From the NCBI GenBank assembly GCA_039583875.1, contig CM077151.1:22686208-22750207 (forward strand): a stretch of DNA of 64,000 bases, given 5' to 3'. Shown piece after piece: positions 55,889 through 64,000 of the stretch. A model generated the notes under the pieces. The model saw only the letters and a program-made list of their open reading frames with translations, did not search any database and was not told where the DNA came from. How positions within the stretch are numbered: the stretch's first letter is position 1; the number at the start of each line of letters is the position of its first letter. The translations under genes were made by a program, and so were the position numbers. Origin of the DNA: Platanthera guangdongensis (Eukaryota; Streptophyta; Magnoliopsida; Asparagales; Orchidaceae).

Positions 55889-56060
55889 TGTAAAGAGAGA
55901 CCTCAAACCTTGTATATACTTCTTGAATCAATAGTTACAAGTATGAATACATTTATATAGGAAAAGAGAAAGGAGAGAAATCTCAATCCAAGATGTGGGA
56001 CAAATACAAAGAGAGAGAAAATAAACCCCTAGATGGGCCCTTAATTAGGCTTTTCTAACA
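55889..56060 (-). repeat. 5' LTR of copia D
   Basis: Plus-strand TGTAAAGAGAGA ... TTTTCTAACA. Next to the primer site (plus-strand CTCTGATACCA, 55878-55888). Confidence 0.95.
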
Positions 56061-57290
56061 GTCATAATACAGTCGGATAGGTTCAGCTTCTGCAAGGCCT
56101 AGGTCACTTATCAAGGAGTGTAACCATAAGCCTTCACAAACCTCAAGAGTCATTGCTTTAAACTCGGCTTCAGCACTGGATCTCGCCACAATTTGTTGTT
56201 TCTTGCTCCTCCAAGTAACAAGGTTACCTCCAGCAAAGGAACAATATCATGAAGTTCGCTGTCGATCTTCAACAGACCCGACCCAATCAACATCAGTGTA
56301 AACTTCAATATTTACATATGAATTTGGAGGAAACAAGATACTGCTGTTTGGTGAAGATTTGAGATACCTAAGAATCTTGTGAGCTGCATCCACATGACGC
56401 TTCTTCGAAGCATGCATGATTGATAACACTTACCACATAAGAAATATCAGGGCTAGTGTGGGACAGGTAGATCAGCTTCCCTTTTAATCTCTGAAATTCA
56501 GAGATATCTTTCGATCACCTCTCCATCATTACACCTCAATCGGTGGTTTGCTTCAATTGGAGTGTCAGCTGGTCTATACACACTCATCCTCACTTTCTCA
56601 AGGAGGTCTAAAGTATATTTTCTCTGAAAGATGAAGATTCTCTGCTGGGACCATGCGACCTCATACCCAAGAAATACCTGAGCTTTCCCAGACCTTAATC
56701 TAAAACTCACAGGCTAATTTTTGTTTTAGATTTTTGACTTCTTCCACGTCATCAACTATTAAGACTATATCATCAATATATACAATGAGAACAATTAGTT
56801 TTCTGGTCCTATGTTTGATGAGCAGTGTATAATCAGCATTGCTCTAGTAATACTCAAACGACATCATAGCTTTGTGAAATCTCCCAAACCAGACTCTTGG
56901 TGATTGTTTCAGCTGATATAGGGCTTTCTTTAATATGCAGACTTTTCCTTCTGCACCTTTAGGAGTGAGGCTTGGTGGAATAGACATGCACACTTTCTCA
57001 TTCAGATCCTCATGAAGGAATGCATTCCTCACATCAAGTTGTCAAAGGTCTCAACTTTTGCAAGCAGCACAGGATAACAAGACCATAATATTGTTTATCT
57101 TTTCCAACAGAGCAAATGTTTTCAGATAGTCAATTCCAAGGGTTTATATATAACCCCTAGCCACCAGCCTTGTCATACAACTTTTGACAATCCTTTAAGA
57201 GTTCTGTTTGATAGAGAACATTCATTTGCACCCAACAGTCTTCTTTCCATAGAAAAGATGCACCAAATCCTATGCATGATTCTTCGCAGG
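56061..57290 (-). pseudogene. RT and RNase H (5' part) of copia E
   Basis: Minus frames: MRNAFLHEDLNEKVCMSIPP and QLKQSPRVWFGRFHKAM (RT, 57032-56844), a YIDDIVLI box near 56770, FLGYEVAWSQQRIFIFQRKY (56680), ADTPIEANHRL, then HASKKRHVDAAHKILRYLKS (56400), YTDVDWVGSVEDR, KKQQIVARSSAEAEFKAMTL and RLYYD, where copia D interrupts. Several stops and frame changes. Confidence 0.88.
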
Positions 57291-58059
57291 GGCAGTCATT
57301 CACTCAAACATCGCCACTCTCCACATAGGAACCTCCAGGACCTGCTGTCAGGAAGCAGGTATGGAAAGATAAATAAGAGAAGACAAAGGCTTTGTGGAAA
57401 GTAAAGAAAGAGTTGTAAGATACATAATGTAAAGGAGGATGTTGAGTACAAGAGCGAATAACTTTCCTAAGGGCAATTGGTAGATTAGAAGGCCCTTAGT
57501 CAGGATTCGATGATGATTTTGGTTGCATAGCTGAATCATGCATGCTTGTCCTCTTTGTGCGGCGAGTATATACTTGCAAGATCGGAGCAGTAGATGGAAG
57601 AGGTAGAGAGACAGTATAAGGACTCACTTTCACTGGTGTAGACTCCCCCTGAAGTGAGGGATGCAGTGGAGGTATTGGCAGAGGTATATTAGGAGGGGGT
57701 AAAGGGGCAAATTTCCCCGAGGCATGGTAGTATGCGTCATATTCACGGAAAGTGACATGCATAGTGACAAATACATTCTTCGTATGTGGGTGAAAACACC
57801 CGTAGCCCTTCTGTGTGGGTGAGCAGCAAATAAAAACACACTTTAGTGTGCGAGGATCAAGTTTGGTAGGACGAGGGTGGTGAATATGAACAAAGCAGAC
57901 ACATCCAAATACCTTAGGGGAATGATGAGTATGAGGCACATAAAGAGTGCTGAGATGAGTGACATTCTTAAGGACCCGCGAGCGAATACGATTAATAAGA
58001 TATGTCGCAGTAAGGACCGCATCTCCCCAATAGAATTTAAATACGATTAATAAGATATG
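57291..58059 (-). pseudogene. Integrase C-terminus of copia E
   Basis: Minus frame 57939-57496: HSPKVFGCVCFVHIHHPRPT, KCVFICCSPTQKGYGCFHPH, VTFREYDAYYH and a Pro-rich linker with LQVYTRRTKR. Upstream LINRIRSRVLKN reaches 58045. A 19-bp sequence (ATACGATTAATAAGATATG) at 57986-58004 is repeated at 58041-58059, exactly at the border with the gypsy LTR relic. The catalytic core is missing. Confidence 0.85.
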
Positions 58060-58531
58060 CTACCTAAGCCCGATCTGATCCGCGTATAGTTCCTGGTTCC
58101 TAAAAGTTTATCTCATTTGTTGTTGTGTCAGGTGTATGTATTTTATTTTTTTTTACTGTCAGATTTGCTTATTAAGTAATAGCCATGATCAGTCATTTTC
58201 TTTTGTATCATGGACAGCTGCTAGGCTATAAATTATGTACTGAAATTTGATATTATTTGCATGTTTATTTTTTTTGAAATTTTTCATTGCATAAAATTTG
58301 TATCAGAACTATGTGTCATGAGCTTTATTTAAATACTTGTGCATCTTTTTTTTGATAAACTCTAAAATTTTCGCATTAAAACAATATATTTTTTTTCAAA
58401 GTAATTGTTTTAAAACTAATAACATTAAATTAGCTTCCACCTAACAGACATGAAATTTCTTTCCCCCATGTTTGTGGTATCACGACCCGCCTGAAGCGCA
58501 CTCTGATTCTTATTTTAGACGGGTCGTGACA
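58060..58531 (+). repeat. Gypsy LTR relic (3' portion)
   Basis: Homologous to about 45755-46172, the right end of the gypsy solo LTR. It ends GGGTCGTGACA at 58531. Shared blocks include TAAGCCCGATCTG, CATGATCAGT and CTAACAGACATG. Only the last ~470 bp of the LTR remain. Confidence 0.75.
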
Positions 58532-60376
58532 TGCCCTTTGTTGTGTGTTAATTTGTTATTTTCCTACACAAAAGGGGTACAAATGTTATCATACTCCTAG
58601 CCGAAAAATCTGTCTCTATGGATGCCACTTTTCGTGAAACTACCTTCTATTATGAGTCATCACTTCATGGGGAGTCTTCACATTTGGAAGTAAGTGCTCC
58701 TACTCTTCCTGTTCCTCCATTATACGTTACCACTCAGAGGGAGAGTGCAGATATTCCCAAAAAAAAGGAGTTGCAAGTGTACACGCAGAGAAGCAAATGA
58801 TCAAATACGCAATTGCATCCCATAATACCAGAGCCACCACCAGATTTGTCTACAACACCCCTTGAGTTGTCTATTGCCCTTCGAAATGATATTCGTTCAT
58901 CCACTCAACATCATTTATCTAAGTATGTGTTGTATACCTCTTTAACCTCTTCCCATAAAGCATTTGTCACTTCTCTTTCTTCTGTGTTTGTACTCGGTAC
59001 ATGGCAGGAGGCACTTGGTCACCCAAAATGGACAAAGACAATGATAGAGGGAATGCATGTTCTAGAAAAGAACCATACATGGGATTTGGTCGATCTCCCT
59101 CCTAGCAAGAAGGTAGTTGGTTATCGATGGCTTTTTACAGTAATGCAGAACTCTGAAGGTATTCTGGAGAGATTCAAGACACGATTGGTGGCAAAAGGCT
59201 ACACCTAAACTCATGATATTGACAATCAAGAGACTTTTGCTCATGTGGCAAAAATAAATACAATACGAGTCATATTATGTGGGACCTTCAACAGCTGGAT
59301 GCAAAGGATGCTTCCTTTCAAGGTGAGTTGAAAGAGGAAATTTATATGTCAATGCTTATTGGTCTTGTCCCTATCGACTCTGAAGGGAAAGTGTGTAAGT
59401 TGAAGAAAACTTTATATGGGTTAAAACAATCTTCGAGAGCTTGGTTAAGAAAATCTCACAAAGTCATGATATCATTAAGCTATACCTAAAGTCATGATAT
59501 CATTAAGCTATACCTAAAGTCATGTCGAACACACTTTATTTATCAAACAAAAAGTGATGCATGTGACCCTCCTGATTGTATATGTTGATGATATGGTCAT
59601 TATAGGTGATGACATGAATGAGATTTGTGTCATGAAACTCAAACTTGCTAGTGAATTTGAAGTGAAAGACTTGGGTAAGTTGAGATATTTTCTTGGGATT
59701 AAGGTAGGAAGATCAAAATATGGAATTTATATTTCACAACGGAAACATGTCCTTGATTTATTAAAATATATAGAAATGAGTGGTCGCAAGACTGTCGATA
59801 CACCTATTGAAGTTAACCACAAACTTGGATGTAATTATGGGGAGTCAGTGTAAGATATTTTGGTTATCAAAAGTTGGAACGTAAACTGGTCTACATATCT
59901 CATACTCGTCCTGACATTTCATATGCAGTGAGAGTGGTAATTCAATACATGCATTCTCCTACGGTCAGACATCTTGATGTCGTGAACAGAATTCTGATGT
60001 ATTTGAAGACCTCGCCTGGTAGGGGAATTCTATTCTCTCTTAGTGATAACTTAAAAATTGAAGTATATACTGATGCAGACTGGGCTGAATCAGTTGGTGA
60101 TAGAAGATTTACTACATGATATTGCTCTTTTGTTGGGGTCAATCTGCTCACTTGGAGAAGCAAAAAAATAACATGTAATGGCTCACTCTAGTGGTGAGCC
60201 TGAATTTAGAGCTATGACTTATGGTATATATGAGCGAATGTGGCTTCGTTCACTATTGAATGAACTTGGTTTATTGAAAACTAGCTCATTCAACTTGTAT
60301 TGTGACAACAAGGCGGCAATCAATATTGCTCGGAACCCTGTACAGCATGATCGCACCAACCACGTTGAAGTTAACC
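58532..60376 (+). pseudogene. Ty1/copia G fragment: integrase tail, RT, RNase H
   Basis: Begins in the integrase C-terminus (TQKGYKCYHTPS, about 58567), frame-shifts to SMDATFRETTFYYESS, then a linker to LQVYTQRSK. RT: WTKTMIEGMHVLEKNHTWDL, VGYRWLFTV, TRLVAKGYT then a stop, DAKDASFQGELKEEIYMSML, YGLKQSSRAW, a duplication of AAGCTATACCTAAAGTCATG (59476-59520), YVDDMVIIGDDMNEI (59580), KYGIYISQRKHVLDLL. RNase H: YTDADWAESVGDRR, HSSGEPEFRAM, YCDNKAAINIARNPVQHDRT. It stops at 60376 where a gypsy LTR starts. Confidence 0.9.
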
Positions 60377-61376
60377 TATAACACCCCAGTCTAATTTAAC
60401 AATAAATCAGCAGTCCGATCAGGCCCCGTGATAAGAAATAAACTAAGCAATGACACTAAAATTGGTACATAACAGACATAAAAAGTACTAAAAGAAAGTC
60501 AACTAGTAATGGAAAAAGGCATAAAATTTAAATTACTAAAATCTTATACAAAATTTGGCACAATGAAAAGATTGGATAATTCTGATACATAATGTTCAAA
60601 ATAAAAAACAACTGAACAGAAATTACAACCGAAGATAAAGACAAAAAAGAATGAAGAACTACAACGCTTAACCCTAAGCGCAACTCCCCACCAATGACCC
60701 CTGAAAAGAGGTGTCTGAAGACGGGTTAGCCCAACTGGTGAGTAAGAAAGACTTCTCTCAATAACACTAAAAAAATACATAAATAGTTTGTAAATAGAAA
60801 TGTGTTTTACATTATAAATGCATATTTCTAAATAAATTGTCTAGAAATTTTATATGTTATTTTTTGTATTGATGCGTTATAGATTTTGTCTTATTAGCTG
60901 AGCTTTTGACTATGTTGATTTTTGGTACCCTGGATTCTTCTAAAAGATTGAGTGATCAAATTTCATGTTTTATTATTTATTTCACTAAATCTGATTATGA
61001 AGCTCAAATGGTGACCCGAAGAAGTCCTAAACTGAAGTGCTCCCTAAGTGAAACACGGGCTCGCAACTAAAAATTTCTAAATCTGGAAATGTGGTTGACA
61101 ATCCCACGTTTGTGGCTCATAAGGACTACAGGTCATATGAGAATGAGGTCACTGATCTGAAGCATATCACGTGTTCTGAGTTTTTACGTTTAGCCTAGTT
61201 GAAATTAACCTCTTTTAATGAATCATGTTTGTGTCTTGGGTATTTTGTTTTCATGCTGATCTGAATGACAATTTACATTATATTAATTGTCAATTAATAC
61301 TTATCTATAAGCTGCGTGTAGTATTATCTAATTTGAATCATGTGTATACATATATATAACTGTTGATGTGTATTTA
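60377..61376 (-). repeat. Gypsy LTR relic cutting copia G
   Basis: Starts TATAACACCCC (TG mutated to TA) within copia G's RNase H. It aligns with 48410-49500, for example AACAATAAATCAGCAGTCCG and GATAAGAAATAAACTAAG. It ends where copia H's LTR begins, so it is about 1 kb of a 2.4-kb LTR. The orientation given follows the related element at 47537-50782. Confidence 0.75.
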
Positions 61377-61379
61377 AAA

Positions 61380-61554
61380 GAATTGGAAAAGCTCATGTCA
61401 ATAGGCCAATTTATTTGTATTTCTTCTTTTCTCCTCTTTAGTCCCACATCTTGTATAGGACTCTCTTCTCTCTTTTTTCCCTCCTATAAATGTGTATTCA
61501 TACATTGTATTTCATTATTGAGATAGTATATACAAGGTTGATTTTTTCTCTTCA
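61380..61554 (+). repeat. 5' LTR of copia H
   Basis: Left edge near AATTGGAAAAGCTCATG, equivalent to TGTTGGAAAAGC of copia C, so the first bases are degraded. CCTCCTATAAATG is the TATA region (61480). It ends TTTCTCTTCA at 61554 before the primer site. Confidence 0.82.
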
Positions 61555-61566
61555 TGGTATCAGAGG

Positions 61567-62469
61567 AAGAGGGTCCGGCCCGTCTTTTTTGAAACTGCCC
61601 GTTCTTCCGACTTACCGGGTGGCTTCTCCTCTCCTTCTTAGCCGCAATATCGTGCGGTCTGCCTCTTTCTAGACGCAGTCTCCGTTACCGTGGCTTCCCG
61701 CACGGACAAGGTCTTTATAACCGCTTCTTCTGCTCTGTCTCTCTCATGGCTTCCACCTCTTCTCCTCCTTCCCTTTATAAACTTGCTCATAGGTGGGGAC
61801 CTCCCTTCCTTGTTTTCCCTCTTTCCTGCGCGGTCTCCTTATTTATCAGCGCAGACTCCCTCTGACTTCTCACCACAGCTCTACCCGCTTTCCTTCTTCC
61901 CGCTCGTCGCGACTTGTCTAAATTCGCCACGACTTGACTTTGTCGTTGCGGTCTCTCTTCTCGCTGCGAGTTGCGCTTCCTACTCGTTGCAGTCTTCTAG
62001 TCTACCTGCCGAGATCTTCCTTCTCGATGCTCTGCTCTCTGTTCGTTGTGGCTTGCCTTAGTCTTCGCGGCTTCCCTTCTCGCCGCGTTTTGCCTCTCTT
62101 GTTGTTGCGGCTTCTCCTTTTCTCGGCGAGCTCCGCATCTAGGTCGCGGCATCTCTCCTTGTCGCTGGTGTACTCACCTTGGTCGTGCGGACTTCTCGTC
62201 TGACCTCTTCACCGCCTAGTCGCTGCGACCTGTCTTGTCGCTAGCGGTTTCTCCTCTCGGTTGAGGGCTCCGCATACTGGTCGTGGCATCCTCCTTGCCG
62301 CTGGTGTTTTATCACCATGACCGTGCGGCTTCTACCAGCTATCCGCTCCGCATTCTGGTCGCGGCGGCCTCATTGCCTTGCCGCTGGTGGATTGCAACCC
62401 AGTCCGTGTGGTCTCCTGTCTGGTCGTTGTTCTTCCTATCTGCCAGCCTAGCCTCCTGCTAGCCTAGCC
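61567..62469 (+). other. Leader of copia H
   Basis: Pyrimidine-rich sequence with many GCGGTCT, CGCGG and TTGTCGC motifs and no consistent frame. Equivalent to the leaders of A (535 bp) and D (about 700 bp). A diverged repeat pairs GCATACTGGTCGTGGCATCC (62271) with GCATTCTGGTCGCGGC (62348). Confidence 0.6.
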
Positions 62470-63480
62470 ATGGCGACCTCTCCAGAGTCAACCGGACAGA
62501 CTGCTTCTTCCTCTGCAGACCTCCCGGCCTCTGCCCCTGAACTCCGTGATGAGTTGCGGATTACTACCATTTCGCTAGCTGGGGAGAAGAACTTCGTGGA
62601 GTGGGTCCACTCTGTTCGCTGTGTACTACAGTCCAAAGATTTTCTCCATCACTTGACCCAAGCGCCTCCTGCTGCTCCTACTGACAATTGGTTGCGCAAC
62701 GATGGTCGGGTTCAGACATTGATCCTCCACTCCCTTGATACCGAACCCTACCGTATGGCCATATATCACGAAATGGCCAAGGCAATGTGGGATGAGCTCC
62801 AGTCTCTATATTCCGGAAAAGATATTCTCCAGCATCTTTATGACATTATTACTGATCTTCAGTCCCTTGATGTCGGCGGAGCCACCGACCTCACCTCCTT
62901 TGTCGCTCGGGCCAAGACTTTAGTTGAAGCATGGATCCAACATCAACCTCCTGCGTTGGATCTCGCTGCACAACAGGCTCAAAAAGAAGCCGTCGGTGTG
63001 GCCATTATGATGGCTCGTGTTCCACCTCATCTTCACAGCATTCGGGCTTAGATCCTCTCCTCGGTTGCTACTCCCTCACTATAAGATGTGTGTTCTATGC
63101 TGCTCAAGGTCTCACCGCCTCCTGATAGTTATGTTCCTTCGTCCCCGGCTCTCCTGCAGCAGACATCTGCACCCCTGCTGCCTTCCCCCCCCCTCCTTCT
63201 CGCGGGGGGCGTTCTGGCTATCGGGGCCGAGGATGGGGAGGCAGGTCTCGCCCAATGTGTTCCTTTTGCGATAAGGACGGTCACCTTGAGGCCACATGCT
63301 ATCGCAAGCATGGGCTTCCTCCTCGTCGACAAGCCACTGTTGCTGCTACCGACTCCTCCGCTCGTACTGACCTTGAAGAGGTCCGCCTTCAGTTCCAACA
63401 ACTCCATGGTTTGCCCAGTCGCCCACCTGACTTCGTTGTCTCTGCTGCCTCCATCTCCCAAGAAGGTATCGCTTGTCTCT
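62470..63480 (+). pseudogene. gag of copia H
   Basis: ATG 62470 (MATSPESTGQTASSSADLPA). A 193-codon frame with PELRDELRITTISLAGEKNF, WVHSVRCVLQSKDFLHHLT, EPYRMAIYHEMAKAMWDEL, LQHLYDIITDLQSLDV and WIQHQPPALDLAAQQAQKEA, ending at TAG 63049. After frame changes the zinc knuckle CSFCDKDGHLEATCYRKHG is at 63258-63314. The first 580 bp are the best-preserved gag region in the window. Confidence 0.92.
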
Positions 63481-64000
63481 TCACTAGTCCTCATCCTAAG
63501 TGTATCACAGTGTCCAATGGGGACATTGTTCCTGTCTCTGGCTCGGCTGACATCCCTCTCACTTCTCTCTCTCTACGCTCGGCTCTTCATGTTCCGGGCT
63601 CCCCGTTTAATTTGTTTTATGTTGGTCTCCTGACTAATGATTTGAATTGTTCTGTAACATTCACCTCTTCTTCTTTTCTGATACAGGATCACAGGACACA
63701 GACTATCATTAGTAAGGGGCGACTGCATAACGGGCTCTACCTCCTTGATGACTCTTCAGCTATCCTCTCTTCAGTCTCCTCCGTCGATTGGCATCGTCGT
63801 CTTAGCTATGCCCCTTTACCAGTCCTCCAAAAGGCTCTCCCAGATGTATCTTTACCTTCTTTTCAATGTGAATCATGTGTGTTAGGCAAGCAGTCTCATT
63901 CATCCTTTTCATCTCATTGTACTTGGAGCACTACTCCTTTTTATTTTAGTACACTCCGATATTTGGAGTCCGTACAAAGTTACTAGCATTTCTGGTTATC
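63481..64000 (+). pseudogene. Protease remnant and integrase start of copia H
   Basis: The open frame 63255-63986 passes from gag through ACLFTSPHPKCITVSNGDIV; the segment with the protease active site (DSG, present in A, C and D) is missing, although the frame is kept. SADIPLTSL and SSFLIQDHRTQTIISKGRLH (63673-63730) lead into the GAG-pre-integrase domain WHRRLSYAPLPVLQKALPDV and CESCVLGKQSHSSFSSHCTW. It stops at TAG 63984 near the window end. Confidence 0.9.

Larger units (their letters stand above)
50889..56060 (-). mobile_element. Ty1/copia element D, nearly full length
   Basis: LTRs 50889-51070 and 55889-56060, flanked by GTCAT (50884-50888 and 56061-56065). Minus-strand order: primer site TGGTATCAGAG (55888 down), leader, gag from 55175, protease, integrase, RT, RNase H, purine tract (GCGGGGGAG), 3' LTR. 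It is the best-preserved copia here, yet it has stops and frameshifts in each domain. LTRs differ at roughly a dozen sites plus a ~10-bp deletion by eye. It lies inside codon YD|N of copia E's RNase H. Confidence 0.95.
47200..58059 (-). mobile_element. Ty1/copia element E, interrupted twice and 5'-truncated
   Basis: Minus strand. The 3' LTR ends at about 47406 next to a purine tract (GAGTAGGAG). RNase H is split into 47415-47536, 50783-50883 and 56066-56250. RT and the integrase C-terminus extend to 58059, where a gypsy LTR relic begins. The RNase H frame reads across both insertions when they are removed. Its NPVQHDRT motif and sequence differ from copias A, C, D and H and resemble copia G. 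Confidence 0.88.
61380..64000 (+). mobile_element. Ty1/copia element H, 5' half (runs off window)
   Basis: Order: 5' LTR (about 61380-61554), primer site TGGTATCAGAGG (61555), a leader of about 900 bp, gag from 62470, zinc knuckle, protease remnant and the start of integrase at the window edge. Same family as copia C by LTR and as A and D by gag. Confidence 0.9.

Overview
This window looks like intergenic or pericentromeric DNA from a flowering plant. Almost all of it is LTR retrotransposon sequence (Ty1/copia and Ty3/gypsy) in various stages of decay, plus one large hAT-type DNA transposon. Plant-type gag zinc knuckles, tRNA-iMet-like primer binding sites (TGGTATCAGAG), short copia LTRs of about 180 bp and gypsy LTRs of 2.2-2.6 kb all support a plant. 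The species cannot be read from it. No rRNA, tRNA or CRISPR array was seen. Only one short stretch (15347-15523) might be a host exon.

Layout. 1-3480: 3' end of a decayed chromovirus-like gypsy element (integrase tail, chromodomain, GAY/GGC repeat, probable LTR). 3505-4325: GC-rich ~20-bp satellite whose orientation flips near 4175. 5135-8643: minus-strand copia element ('C') running into a 500-bp N gap. 9144-15346: gag-protease-only (TR-GAG-like) element with 61-bp hairpin repeats in its LTRs and fourteen 78-bp repeats where pol should be. 15347-15523: possible terminal exon of a host gene.

15790-47101 is a deeply nested stack, solved from target-site duplications (TSDs). A SIRE-like solo LTR (TSD ATTTA) contains a gypsy solo LTR (TSD RTCTG), which contains copia 'A' (182-bp LTRs, TSD TTCTT). 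Copia A is split by a 5'-truncated copia 'B', by a second gypsy solo LTR (TSD CAAAA) that itself holds a complete 9.5-kb gypsy element (TSD ATGCT), and by an 8.0-kb hAT element (TSD AGCTGGAT). Removing the inserts restores copia A's gag and reverse transcriptase reading frames at both junctions.

47200-58059: minus-strand copia 'E', interrupted inside RNase H by a deleted gypsy element (47537-50782) and by copia 'D' (50889-56060, TSD GTCAT). 58060-64000: a gypsy LTR relic, plus-strand copia 'G', another gypsy LTR relic, and the 5' half of plus-strand copia 'H', which runs off the window.

The two most interesting systems follow. (1) The hAT element carries two intron-containing genes on one strand: a BED/DUF659/hAT-C transposase, and a 12-exon gene joining a plant Transposase_24-like region to a Ulp1 (C48) cysteine protease. 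Both ends carry arrays of ~24-bp palindromes (9 and 11 copies). (2) The gypsy element at 21222-30707 shows three short GT-AG introns in gag-protease that restore the frame exactly; the first splice donor is conserved in the second gypsy element at 47774.
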